Made by a program: the position numbers and the translations under genes. Below, one piece after another: positions 7,568 through 15,000 of a stretch of DNA of 32,438 nucleotides. This DNA is from Verrucomicrobiota bacterium (lineage in GTDB: Bacteria; Verrucomicrobiota; Verrucomicrobiia; Limisphaerales; UBA9464): contig JAFLEF010000068.1 of NCBI GenBank assembly GCA_017309115.1, positions 1-32,438 of the forward strand, given 5' to 3'. The notes beneath the pieces were generated by a model. The model was not told the DNA's origin and did no database searches. It saw only the letters and a list, made by a program, of their open reading frames with translations. The number at the start of each line of letters is the position of its first letter. The first letter of the stretch is position 1.

Positions 7568-8464
7568 ATGAAACTTCTCCGCGCCGATCACCTCGGTTTC
7601 TGTTTTGGCGTTCGTGACGCCCTAACCCTGGCCCAGACCGAAGCCCAGCGTACTCCGGTTACGGTACTGGGGGATCTGGTGCACAACCAAACTGTGCTTG
7701 CCGACCTCCGGGAACGAGGCATCCGGCTGGAACGGGAATTGTCCGCCGTCACTACGGACACCGTCATGATCACCGCGCACGGCACCAGCGAACGGCGTCT
7801 TGCCGAAGTGCGGGCTCGCGGACACCACATCATTGAAGCCACCTGTCCCCTGGTCCGGCATGCTCATGAGTCTCTGGCGACCCTGGTGAAGCAGGGATGC
7901 CACCCGGTGGTCATAGGACAGAAGGGCCACGTGGAGGTGGTGGGACTCACTGGGGATTTCGACGGCTGCGACGTGGTGTTGAGCGAGGCCGATATCGACG
8001 CGCTCCCAGCCCGGCCCTGCTTCGGAGTCGTCTCCCAGACCACCCAACCGGTCGCCCGGGTCCGAGCATTGGTCGATTACCTTCGCCGACGCTTCCCGCA
8101 GTCGGAAGTCCGCTTTCGCGACACGGTCTGCCAACCCACCAAACAACGCCAGAGCGCCGCGGAATCCCTGGCCCGACGCTGCGATGTCGTGGTGGTCATC
8201 GGCGGCGCCCAGAGCAATAACACCCGGGAGCTGGTCGCCACTTGCCAACGCCATTGCCGCCGGGTCCACCATGTTCAACTGGCCGCCGATCTGCGGCGCG
8301 ATTGGTTTCATCCCGATGACACAGTAGGCGTGACCGCTGGCACCAGTACCCCGGATTCCGTAATCGCCGGAGTCGAACTCACTCTACAGCGCTTCGCCGA
8401 AGCTTGGGAATCCCCCCGCGTTCCTGTTTCTACCCTGCCGCAACCGGAGTTCGCCGTCGCCTAA
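7568..8464 (+). CDS. ispH: 4-hydroxy-3-methylbut-2-enyl diphosphate reductase
   Basis: Last enzyme of the MEP (non-mevalonate) pathway; it reduces HMBPP to IPP and DMAPP using an iron-sulfur cluster. The 298-residue protein carries the three cluster cysteines C12 (GFCFGVR), C93 (EATCPLV) and C188 (DTVCQPT), substrate-binding histidines H39 and H71, E123 in the GHVEVVG block, SNNTREL at 216-222 and GTSTPD at 258-263. The ATG at 7568 aligns with the family N-terminus (MKLLRADHLGFCFGVR); an in-frame ATG at 7514 would add 18 unrelated residues. No Shine-Dalgarno site is obvious. Upstream is 186 bp of non-coding sequence containing the second ACTTTG-N5-CAAAG site. Confidence 0.95.
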   Translation: MKLLRADHLGFCFGVRDALTLAQTEAQRTPVTVLGDLVHNQTVLADLRERGIRLERELSAVTTDTVMITAHGTSERRLAEVRARGHHIIEATCPLVRHAHESLATLVKQGCHPVVIGQKGHVEVVGLTGDFDGCDVVLSEADIDALPARPCFGVVSQTTQPVARVRALVDYLRRRFPQSEVRFRDTVCQPTKQRQSAAESLARRCDVVVVIGGAQSNNTRELVATCQRHCRRVHHVQLAADLRRDWFHPDDTVGVTAGTSTPDSVIAGVELTLQRFAEAWESPRVPVSTLPQPEFAVA

Positions 8465-8536
8465 GCCAGCCCAGGCACCGGCTGACCCGCCGGATTCAAT
8501 GCGATTCACAGTTTAATTTGTATCCACTCTGGCTGC

Positions 8537-8557
8537 CTACCATGCTTGGCAAGGTAG
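8537..8557. promoter_or_regulatory. Interrupted palindrome upstream of membrane protein gene
   Basis: CTACC at 8537-8541 pairs with GGTAG at 8553-8557. Inside it TGC (8543-8545) pairs with GCA (8549-8551), leaving an A/A mismatch on each side. The structure ends 29 bp before the chosen start at 8587 and could be an operator or an RNA hairpin. An in-frame ATG at 8542 lies within it, so it would be coding if that start were used. Confidence 0.25.
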
Positions 8558-8586
8558 CAAATCGTTCAAGCTTGTCTCCGCTTTCC

Positions 8587-9294
8587 ATGTCGGCCTCCCG
8601 TCCAATTCGCTTGGAAGCCTTACTCCGGGGTGAGACCGGAGAGTTGCAACGCTGGCTGTCCCAACCGGACCTGCTTCGCATCGCCTGGGCCGTGACCCTG
8701 ATTGTGGCTGGAGCCGGTTTGTTTGGTGCCGTCGTGGGTGGATGGCGCTCCGAACTCCAGGCCGCCTATTCCGCAGTGAAGCTTCCGCTGATCCTGCTGA
8801 TCACCGCTGCCGGCAACACCGCCCTCAACGGCCTGCTGGCTCCGCTCCTCGGAATCGACCTCAAGCTCCGGCAGTCCTTTCTCGCCGTGTTGATGAGCTT
8901 CGTGCTGGCGGCGGTGATTCTGGCTTCCCTGGCTCCGGTGTTGGCCTTTCTCGTGTGGAATCTGCCCGATGCGACCAGCCCACCGGAAGCGCAACGACAA
9001 GCCTTCGCCCTGCTGCAGGTCGCGGCAGTTGGAGCGGTGGCCATTGCGGGAGTCGCCGCCAACCTCCGCTTGTATCAAGGCCTCCGCGAACTCGCCGGAT
9101 CCGTTGCACCAGCCCGGCGTCTCCTCTTCGCCTGGCTCGCGACCAATCTCCTGCTCGGCGCGCAGCTGTCCTGGATCGCCCGGCCCTTCTTTGGCCAGCC
9201 CGACTTGGAAGTGGTCTTCCTCCGTGACGACGCCTTTCGCAGCAACTTCTTCGAAGCCCTCGCCTACAACTTCCGCCAACTCCTTTCCCTCTGA
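8587..9294 (+). CDS. Multipass membrane protein, first of a paralogous pair
   Basis: 235 residues from ATG 8587, with about five hydrophobic segments: IAWAVTLIVAGAGLFGAVVGG, PLILLITAAGNTALNGLL, a long one around FLAVLMSFVLAAVILASLAPVLAFLV, LLQVAAVGAVAIAGVAA and LLFAWLATNLLLGAQLSWI. It ends in a soluble tail with RPFFGQPDLEVVF and an NFFEALAYN stretch. The organisation resembles Yip1-like membrane proteins, but no family can be named safely. The next gene has the same layout and an equivalent RPLVG motif at the same place, so the two probably arose by duplication. ATG 8542 is an alternative start. Promoter elements in the 122 bp spacer after ispH are weak. Function unknown. Confidence 0.7.
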   Translation: MSASRPIRLEALLRGETGELQRWLSQPDLLRIAWAVTLIVAGAGLFGAVVGGWRSELQAAYSAVKLPLILLITAAGNTALNGLLAPLLGIDLKLRQSFLAVLMSFVLAAVILASLAPVLAFLVWNLPDATSPPEAQRQAFALLQVAAVGAVAIAGVAANLRLYQGLRELAGSVAPARRLLFAWLATNLLLGAQLSWIARPFFGQPDLEVVFLRDDAFRSNFFEALAYNFRQLLSL

Positions 9295-9313
9295 CATCAC
9301 CTGCTGAATTCCC

Positions 9314-10012
9314 ATGAACACTTCAGTTCCTCCCCTCCATCCCAATCCGGAAGATTCCCAGCCCATCCTTGGCTTGTCCGGCGTGCTGGAAGCCCTCCTC
9401 CGGCGTCCCCGGCAACTCTGGCAGCAACTCGGCCAGAACCGTTCGCCGAGCCTGATGCTGGGTCTGCTGACCCTCACACTCGTGGCCACCCTGTTGTATG
9501 GAGTGGTGGTGGGTTCGTTCTCCGGGGGCACCCAGTGGTGGGCCGCCCCCCTCAAGCTGACCTTCGGCCTGCTGGCCTGCGGACTTCTGTGTCTGCCCAG
9601 TCTCTACGTATTCGCCTGTCTCTCCGGAGCGCGGGTGGGATTGCTCGACGCAGTCGGACTTGTCATCGGACTGCTCGCACTCTTCTCGGTGTTGCTGATG
9701 AGCTTCGCCCCGGTGGCCTGGATCTTCTCCGAATCCACGCAGTCCGTCGCCGCCATGGGAGCACTGCATCTGGTCTTTTGCCTGACCGCGATCGCCTTTG
9801 GGGTGCGTTTCCTGCATCAGGGCCTGGTTCACTGGGGCGCTCCTTCCAATGCCGCGCTGGCGGTCTGGAGTGTCCTGTTTGTGTTGGTGATGCTCCAGAT
9901 GATGACCGCACTGCGGCCCTTGGTGGGAACGGCCGACACACTCCTACCGGTGGAGAAGCGGTTCTTCCTTCAACATTGGGCGAAAAACCTGAATCCGGAG
10001 TCCGAGAATTGA
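9314..10012 (+). CDS. Multipass membrane protein, second of a paralogous pair
   Basis: 232 residues. A proline-rich, soluble N-terminus of about 45 residues precedes hydrophobic segments around SLMLGLLTLTLVATLLYGVV, LKLTFGLLACGLLCLPSLYV, AVGLVIGLLALFSVLLMSFA, MGALHLVFCLTAIAFGVRF and ALAVWSVLFVLVMLQMM. It ends with TALRPLVG and a short charged tail (VEKRFFLQHW). The TALRPLVG...F arrangement parallels SWIARPFFG...F in the preceding gene, 19 bp upstream, which supports duplication followed by divergence. Probably co-transcribed with its paralogue; a heteromeric membrane complex is possible but unproven. The DUF3472 gene begins 32 bp later. Confidence 0.72.
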   Translation: MNTSVPPLHPNPEDSQPILGLSGVLEALLRRPRQLWQQLGQNRSPSLMLGLLTLTLVATLLYGVVVGSFSGGTQWWAAPLKLTFGLLACGLLCLPSLYVFACLSGARVGLLDAVGLVIGLLALFSVLLMSFAPVAWIFSESTQSVAAMGALHLVFCLTAIAFGVRFLHQGLVHWGAPSNAALAVWSVLFVLVMLQMMTALRPLVGTADTLLPVEKRFFLQHWAKNLNPESEN

Positions 10013-10044
10013 TGCGCTGGTCGCAATCCGGATAACCTTCCGAC

Positions 10045-10893
10045 GTGCGCATCCGGAATGTCGTCGGTGGTCTCGTGGGTCTCGCCTTGGTTTCGACCAG
10101 TCTCTTCGCCGCGGAGGGTGCGGCCAAACCGCCGCGGGCCGCCCGCTCGGTGCATCTGGGTTATCCCGCTCCAGAAGGCCAGTTGTTCTACACCGAAATG
10201 GTCATCGAGGAATCGGTGAACGGCAGCTACTTCATGGCCGCCGGTTGGAACACCGGATACTTCGGTCTGCAACAACTCGATTCGCCGAACGAAAAGGTAG
10301 TGATCTTCTCCGTGTGGGACCCCACGACGGGCGATGATCCGAAAGCGGTGAAGACCGAGGATCGGGTGGAACTGTTGTACGAAGGAGCCGGCGTGCGCAT
10401 CCGTCGGTTCGGCGGCGAAGGCACCGGCGGACAGTGCATGGCTCCCTTCGCCTGGAAGCTGGGTCAGACCAATCGATTTCTGATTCGCGGCGAAGTGCAG
10501 GATCAAAAAACGGCCTACACCGCCTGGGTCGCCCAGGACGCTGGGGAATGGCGCAAGCTGGCCACGTTCCGCACTCGCACCGGCGGATTGCCGCTCAAGG
10601 GCTACTACTCCTTCGTGGAAGATTTCCGCCGTGACGGAGCCAGTGTGAACGAGGTTCGTCGAGCCCGTTTCGGCAACGGCTGGGTCCAGGGTCTGAAGAG
10701 CGACTGGGTTTCCTTAACTCGGGCCCGCTTCACCGCCTCCGGAGCCGAATGGGAATCGAAGGACAACATTGATGCCGGCCTGACCGCCGGCTGGTTCTTC
10801 CTCGGCACGGGCGGCGCTATAAAGGCCAGTCACCCGCTGCAAACTGTGCTGCAACTGCCGCCTCCGGTCGCGCTGCCGGAGATGAAGCCCTAA
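10045..10893 (+). CDS. Secreted DUF3472-family protein
   Basis: 282 residues from GTG 10045. Residues 1-23 form a signal peptide (charged MRIRN, hydrophobic VVGGLVGLALVSTSLF, cleavage near AAEG), so the protein is exported. The body carries blocks typical of DUF3472: YFMAAGWNTGYFGLQQ, VVIFSVWDP, the VELLYEGAGVRIRRFGGEG stretch with GGQC after it, and YSFVEDFRRDG. These are beta-sandwich proteins often found beside carbohydrate-active enzymes; no reaction has been assigned that I can name. It follows the two paralogous membrane proteins with a 32 bp gap and may share their transcript. A heptamer repeat follows the stop directly. Confidence 0.8.
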   Translation: MRIRNVVGGLVGLALVSTSLFAAEGAAKPPRAARSVHLGYPAPEGQLFYTEMVIEESVNGSYFMAAGWNTGYFGLQQLDSPNEKVVIFSVWDPTTGDDPKAVKTEDRVELLYEGAGVRIRRFGGEGTGGQCMAPFAWKLGQTNRFLIRGEVQDQKTAYTAWVAQDAGEWRKLATFRTRTGGLPLKGYYSFVEDFRRDGASVNEVRRARFGNGWVQGLKSDWVSLTRARFTASGAEWESKDNIDAGLTAGWFFLGTGGAIKASHPLQTVLQLPPPVALPEMKP

Positions 10894-10897
10894 ATGA

Positions 10898-11022
10898 AGC
10901 TGAGAGCTGAGAGCTGAGAGCTGAGAGACAAAAGGCGCGGCTGAAAACACGCCTTGGAACGACCAGCCGAATCGGTTCAAAAAGAGCCTGTTTTGACGTT
11001 TTTCTCTCAGCTCTTAACTCAG
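10898..11022. repeat. AGCTGAG heptamer tandem repeat with opposite-strand copies
   Basis: Four perfect tandem copies of AGCTGAG occupy 10898-10925, five bases after the DUF3472 stop. At 11004-11022 related sequence occurs in the opposite orientation (CTCTCAG, CTCTTAA, CTCAG), ending 11 bases before the anmK start. The two blocks can pair for about 9-10 bases, enclosing a roughly 80-base loop that contains a smaller AAGGCG...CGCCTT hairpin. Such AGCTGAG heptamers look like a dispersed low-complexity element rather than coding DNA. An effect on anmK translation or on transcription ending is possible but not shown. Confidence 0.7.
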
Positions 11023-11033
11023 TTCCCCGAAAA

Positions 11034-12179
11034 ATGACGCCGCGCCGGATATTGGGCCTGATGTCAGGCACGAGCTTGGATGGGGTGGATTGCGCGTTGT
11101 GCACCTGTTCGGGGCGGCGCCAGATCGAGCTCATCCGACTGTGGTCCGTGGAGTTTCCCCGAGCCTTGGCCCGCCGGCTTCACGCCGCCGCCCAAGGTGA
11201 AGCCACCAGCTGGGAAGCCGGCCAACTGCACCACGATCTGGGCCGCTTTTACGTCCGCGCCGCCCAATCAGGCCTCGGCAACGACGCCCTGTTCGCGGTC
11301 GGCCTGCACGGCCAGACGGTGTTCCACCATCCGGATCGGCGCACTCCCGCCACGTTTCAACTTGGCGAATCCGCGCACCTCGTCGAGGCCCTCCGGGTTC
11401 CGGTCGTCTCCAATTTTCGCGCGGCCGACCTCGCCGCCGGCGGACAAGGGGCTCCGCTAGCCACGCTGTTTCATCGGGTCGCCTTTGCGCAACGCGGCCG
11501 CTATGTGGCGGTCAACAATCTCGGTGGCATCAGCAACGTCACCGCCCTCGATTGGACTCAACGGACTCCCGAGCCTCGCGTGCTGGCCTTCGATACCGGA
11601 CCGGCCAACGTTTTGCTCGACCTCGCCGTGCGCGAGTTCAGCGGCGGTCGCCATTCCCTGGATCTCAATGGTCGCTGGGCCGGCAAAGGCTGGATCGCCG
11701 GGGATCTAGTAGAGTCGTGGCTGAAGCATCCGTACTTCCGCCAAGCGCCGCCGAAGAGCACCGGTCGGGAACTGTTCGGTGAACCATTTTGGAAGACCAT
11801 CCGCTCCCGTCTGAAAGCCCGCCGCCTGAGTCGCGAAGATGTCCTGGCGACGCTGACCTGGCTGACCGCCCGCTCCATTGCGATTTCCTATGACCGGTTC
11901 CTGCGCAATGCCGCAGGAGAGTTACCACAGACGGTCATCCTGGCCGGAGGGGGCGCGGCGAATCCCGTGTTGAAGGAACAACTCGACGCCGCGCTCGCCG
12001 AGTATTCGCCCGCAGTACACCTCACAACCGTAGAGGAACTGGGCTGGCCGCGGCAGGCCATCGAACCGGCGGCGTTCGCGCTTCTGGCTCATTACCGCTG
12101 TCAGCGCTGGCCGGCCAATCTCCCGGAAACCACCGGGGCCAATCGGGCGGTCTTGTTGGGTCAGCTCGCGGAGCCTTGA
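11034..12179 (+). CDS. anmK: Anhydro-N-acetylmuramic acid kinase
   Basis: Phosphorylates 1,6-anhydro-MurNAc, released from peptidoglycan by lytic transglycosylases, to MurNAc-6-phosphate while opening the anhydro ring; a cytoplasmic step of cell-wall recycling. The 381 residues match the family length. Motifs include LGLMSGTSLDGVDCAL at 7-22, GLHGQTVFHHP (about 98), NNLGGISNVTALD, AFDTGPANVLLD, DLNGRWAGKG and the nucleotide-binding ILAGGGAANPVL, with EPAAFALLA near the end. ATG 11034 fits the family N-terminus exactly. The heptamer repeat block forms its leader, and TTGACG at 10993 could be a -35 element, although no good -10 follows. murQ, the usual next enzyme, is not in the window. Confidence 0.94.
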   Translation: MTPRRILGLMSGTSLDGVDCALCTCSGRRQIELIRLWSVEFPRALARRLHAAAQGEATSWEAGQLHHDLGRFYVRAAQSGLGNDALFAVGLHGQTVFHHPDRRTPATFQLGESAHLVEALRVPVVSNFRAADLAAGGQGAPLATLFHRVAFAQRGRYVAVNNLGGISNVTALDWTQRTPEPRVLAFDTGPANVLLDLAVREFSGGRHSLDLNGRWAGKGWIAGDLVESWLKHPYFRQAPPKSTGRELFGEPFWKTIRSRLKARRLSREDVLATLTWLTARSIAISYDRFLRNAAGELPQTVILAGGGAANPVLKEQLDAALAEYSPAVHLTTVEELGWPRQAIEPAAFALLAHYRCQRWPANLPETTGANRAVLLGQLAEP

Positions 12180-12259
12180 TGGCCATTCCGCCGGAGTTGC
12201 CCATCGACCAGTCGCTCGGACTGGATTACCAACGGGGTCAACGACCCCATGAACGCTGA
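12179..12259 (+). other. Possible 26-codon ORF coupling anmK to the glucosidase
   Basis: An ATG at 12179 overlaps the anmK stop (TGATG). It opens a 26-codon frame that ends at TGA 12257-12259, 11 bases inside the glucosidase gene, in another frame. If translated it would carry ribosomes from anmK to the glucosidase start, which has no Shine-Dalgarno site and is occluded by a hairpin. The peptide starts MAIPPELPID and has no recognisable domain. This is position-based inference only; short open frames are common in GC-rich DNA. Confidence 0.2.
12208..12248 (+). promoter_or_regulatory. Two perfect hairpins directly before the glucosidase start
   Basis: CCAGTC-GCTCG-GACTGG (12208-12224) and GGGGTC-AAC-GACCCC (12234-12248) are perfect inverted repeats 9 bp apart. 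The second ends at the base just before the ATG at 12249, so in RNA it would fold over the ribosome-binding region. Neither has a U-tract, so termination is unlikely. Confidence 0.45.
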
Positions 12260-14894
12260 GCAAACCCGACTCACCGCCGCCCGCACCCCGGAAACGCCCT
12301 GGAAGCAGTGGGGCCCCTACCTCAGTGAACGCCAATGGGGCACGGTCCGGGAGGACTACAGTGCCGACGGCAATGCCTGGGCTTACTTCCCACACGAACA
12401 AGCCCGCTCCCGCGCCTACCGCTGGGGCGAAGATGGCATTGCCGGAATCAGTGACGACCAGCAGCGGCTTTGCTTCGCGCTCAGTCTGTGGAACGGCCGG
12501 GATCCCATCCTGAAGGAACGTTTGTTCGGACTCACCAACGCCGAGGGCAACCATGGTGAGGACGTCAAGGAGTACTACTTCTACCTCGACAGCACCCCGA
12601 CGCATTCCTGGATGCGGATGCTCTACAAGTACCCGCAGACGGAATTCCCGTATCAGGATTTGGTAGCCCAGAACGCGAAACGCAATCGCACCGAGATGGA
12701 GTATGAACTGCTCGATACCGGAGTGTTCCAGGACGACCGCTACTTCGACGTCTTCGTGGAGTACGCCAAGGCCGGTCCGCAGGATCTGTTGATCCGCCTT
12801 CGCATCTGCAACCGTGGACCTGACGAAGCCGAACTGCATGTTCTGCCCACGCTCTGGTTCCGCAACACCTGGTCGTGGAGGGACGGTTCGTCGCGCCCTT
12901 CCCTGAAGGCGGGGAACGGAGCGTCCGTGGTGGCGACTCATCCCGACCTTGGAGATTGGCGGCTGGAGAGCGAAGGTCAGCCCAAGCTGCTGTTCACTGA
13001 GAATGAGACCAACCGGGAACGCCTCTGGAAGCAGCCCAACCGAACCCCTTACGTCAAAGACGCCTTCCACGAAATGGTGGTTCACGGCCGAACCGACGCG
13101 GTGAATCCGCTGCAAACGGGCACAAAGTCCGCCCTGCATCATCAGATCAAGGTCCCGGCCGGCGGCGAAGTGGTGCTCAAGTTGCGTCTCTCCGCGGGAT
13201 CAGCCCCATTCAAGACCGACTCGAAAGCGTGGAGCGCCGATTTCGACGCCGTGATGTCCCAGCGCGAACAGGAAGCTAATGAGTTCTACCGGGAGATCAC
13301 GCCCGCGGGAGCCGAGGAGGATGCCGCCCGGGTGTTCCGTCAGTCCCTGGCCGGCATGCTGTGGAGCAAGCAGTACTATCACTACGATCTCGAAACGTGG
13401 CTCAAGGAACCCTCCGAAGATCCGAACGCTCCCACCCAACGTTGTTCCGGCCGCAACCGCGGCTGGTACCACATGGTCAACGCCGACGTCATTTCGATGC
13501 CGGACAAGTGGGAATACCCCTGGTACGCCGCCTGGGATCTCGCCTTCCACACCGTTCCCCTGGCGTTGGTGGATCCCGACTTCGCCCACGAGCAGTTGGA
13601 TCTGATGTTGCGGGACCATTACCTGCATCCCAACGGCCAGATTCCCGCCTACGAATGGAACTTCGGTGATGTGAATCCGCCGGTGCATGCCTGGGCGACG
13701 TTGTATGTGTACCTCACCGAGAAGGAGCGAAACGGCACCGGCAACATCGAGTTCCTCAAGCACGCCTTTCAGAAGCTGCTGCTGAACTTCACCTGGTGGG
13801 TCAACCGCAAGGACGCCAGCGGTCGCAATGTTTTCGAAGGAGGTTTTCTCGGGCTCGACAACATCGGCGCCTTCGATCGCAGCGCGCCGTTGCCGGGTGG
13901 CGGCACTTTGGAGCAGGCCGACGGTACGGCGTGGATGGCGTTCTTCAGCCAATCCATGCTCGAGATCGCCCTCGAACTCGCGCTGCAGGACTCCGTCTAT
14001 GAGGAAATGGCGATGAAGTTCTTCGAGCATTTCCTGTGGATCGCTTCCGCCATGGACCGGCCCGGCGAACACAGCGACGAGATGTGGGACGAACAGGACG
14101 GATTCTTCTACGACGTGCTGCGACTCCCGGATGGGCAGGCCACCCGTTTGAAGGTCCGCTCCATGGTGGGACTGTTGCCCCTCTGTGCCACCACGGTTCT
14201 CGACGCTCAGGCGGTCCTGAAACTGCCACGCTTGGTGGAACGCGCCCGGTGGTTCCTCGAGAAACATCCCCGGTTGGCCGCCACCATCGCCCCGCCCAAC
14301 AAGCCCAGCGACTCCGGACATCTGCTGTTCTGCCTCATGGACGAACGCAAGCTGCGCCGGGTCCTGGCCCGGTTGTTCGACGAAACGGAATTCCTCAGCC
14401 CGCACGGCATTCGATCCGTCTCCAAAGTGCACCAGGAACATCCCTTCCGGGTCACCGTGGCCGGACAGGAATACGGAGTGACCTATCTGCCCGCGGAATC
14501 CGACAGCGGCATGTTCGGTGGCAACTCCAACTGGCGGGGACCAGTCTGGATGCCCATCAATGGCCTGCTGATCCGAGCGTTGATCAAACTGCACCGTTAC
14601 TACGGTGACTCCTTCAAGGTTGAGTTCCCCACCGGTTCCGGCCGGCAGATAACGCTGCTGGAGGCCAGCCGGGAACTGAGCGCACGGCTCGCCGCCATCT
14701 TCGAACGCGACGATCAGGGTCGGCGACCGGTGTACGGCGGCTGCGAGAAATTCCAATCCGATCCGCACTGGCGAGATCTCATCCTCTTCTACGAGTACTT
14801 CCACGGAGATAGCGGAGCAGGCCTGGGCGCCAGTCATCAGACCGGCTGGACCGGACTGGTGGCGCGCCTTCTCGATCACGTGCATTCCCGCTGA
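12249..14894 (+). CDS. MGH1/GH63-like glucosidase
   Basis: An 881-residue protein related to mannosyl-oligosaccharide glucosidase (GH63, clan GH-G), which hydrolyses alpha-glucosidic bonds by inversion. Residues 1 to about 330 form the N-terminal beta domain (YFPHEQARSRAYRWGEDG, LHVLPTLWFRNTW); the rest is the (alpha/alpha)6 barrel. D430 in AAWDLAF is the candidate general acid. In the C-terminal part NSNWRGPVWMPIN and then FYEYFHGDSGAGLGASHQT match the region carrying the catalytic base. No signal peptide is visible, so it should be cytoplasmic, perhaps acting on glucosylglycerate-type or trehalose/glycogen-derived sugars; the substrate is not determined. It starts 69 bp after anmK, and its leader folds into two hairpins. 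No Shine-Dalgarno site is apparent. Confidence 0.85.
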   Translation: MNAEQTRLTAARTPETPWKQWGPYLSERQWGTVREDYSADGNAWAYFPHEQARSRAYRWGEDGIAGISDDQQRLCFALSLWNGRDPILKERLFGLTNAEGNHGEDVKEYYFYLDSTPTHSWMRMLYKYPQTEFPYQDLVAQNAKRNRTEMEYELLDTGVFQDDRYFDVFVEYAKAGPQDLLIRLRICNRGPDEAELHVLPTLWFRNTWSWRDGSSRPSLKAGNGASVVATHPDLGDWRLESEGQPKLLFTENETNRERLWKQPNRTPYVKDAFHEMVVHGRTDAVNPLQTGTKSALHHQIKVPAGGEVVLKLRLSAGSAPFKTDSKAWSADFDAVMSQREQEANEFYREITPAGAEEDAARVFRQSLAGMLWSKQYYHYDLETWLKEPSEDPNAPTQRCSGRNRGWYHMVNADVISMPDKWEYPWYAAWDLAFHTVPLALVDPDFAHEQLDLMLRDHYLHPNGQIPAYEWNFGDVNPPVHAWATLYVYLTEKERNGTGNIEFLKHAFQKLLLNFTWWVNRKDASGRNVFEGGFLGLDNIGAFDRSAPLPGGGTLEQADGTAWMAFFSQSMLEIALELALQDSVYEEMAMKFFEHFLWIASAMDRPGEHSDEMWDEQDGFFYDVLRLPDGQATRLKVRSMVGLLPLCATTVLDAQAVLKLPRLVERARWFLEKHPRLAATIAPPNKPSDSGHLLFCLMDERKLRRVLARLFDETEFLSPHGIRSVSKVHQEHPFRVTVAGQEYGVTYLPAESDSGMFGGNSNWRGPVWMPINGLLIRALIKLHRYYGDSFKVEFPTGSGRQITLLEASRELSARLAAIFERDDQGRRPVYGGCEKFQSDPHWRDLILFYEYFHGDSGAGLGASHQTGWTGLVARLLDHVHSR

Positions 14895-15000
14895 TGCTCC
14901 GGCCTGGCCAACGATCCGAGATCAGTTTTCCTCGCCAACCCACGGCAACCCAGCAGCCTTGGCCCCGGGCGCTCCGCTGGACCGCCCGCAACCCGATCTC

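Noticed and set aside
7443-7571. 42-codon ORF ending in ATGA overlap with the ispH start
   Set aside because: Proline-rich, non-conserved-looking translation; overlap can arise by chance in GC-rich DNA, and there is no ribosome-binding site.
13200-14885. 561-codon minus-strand ORF opposite the glucosidase
   Set aside because: Shadow of a well-supported gene; no recognisable domain.
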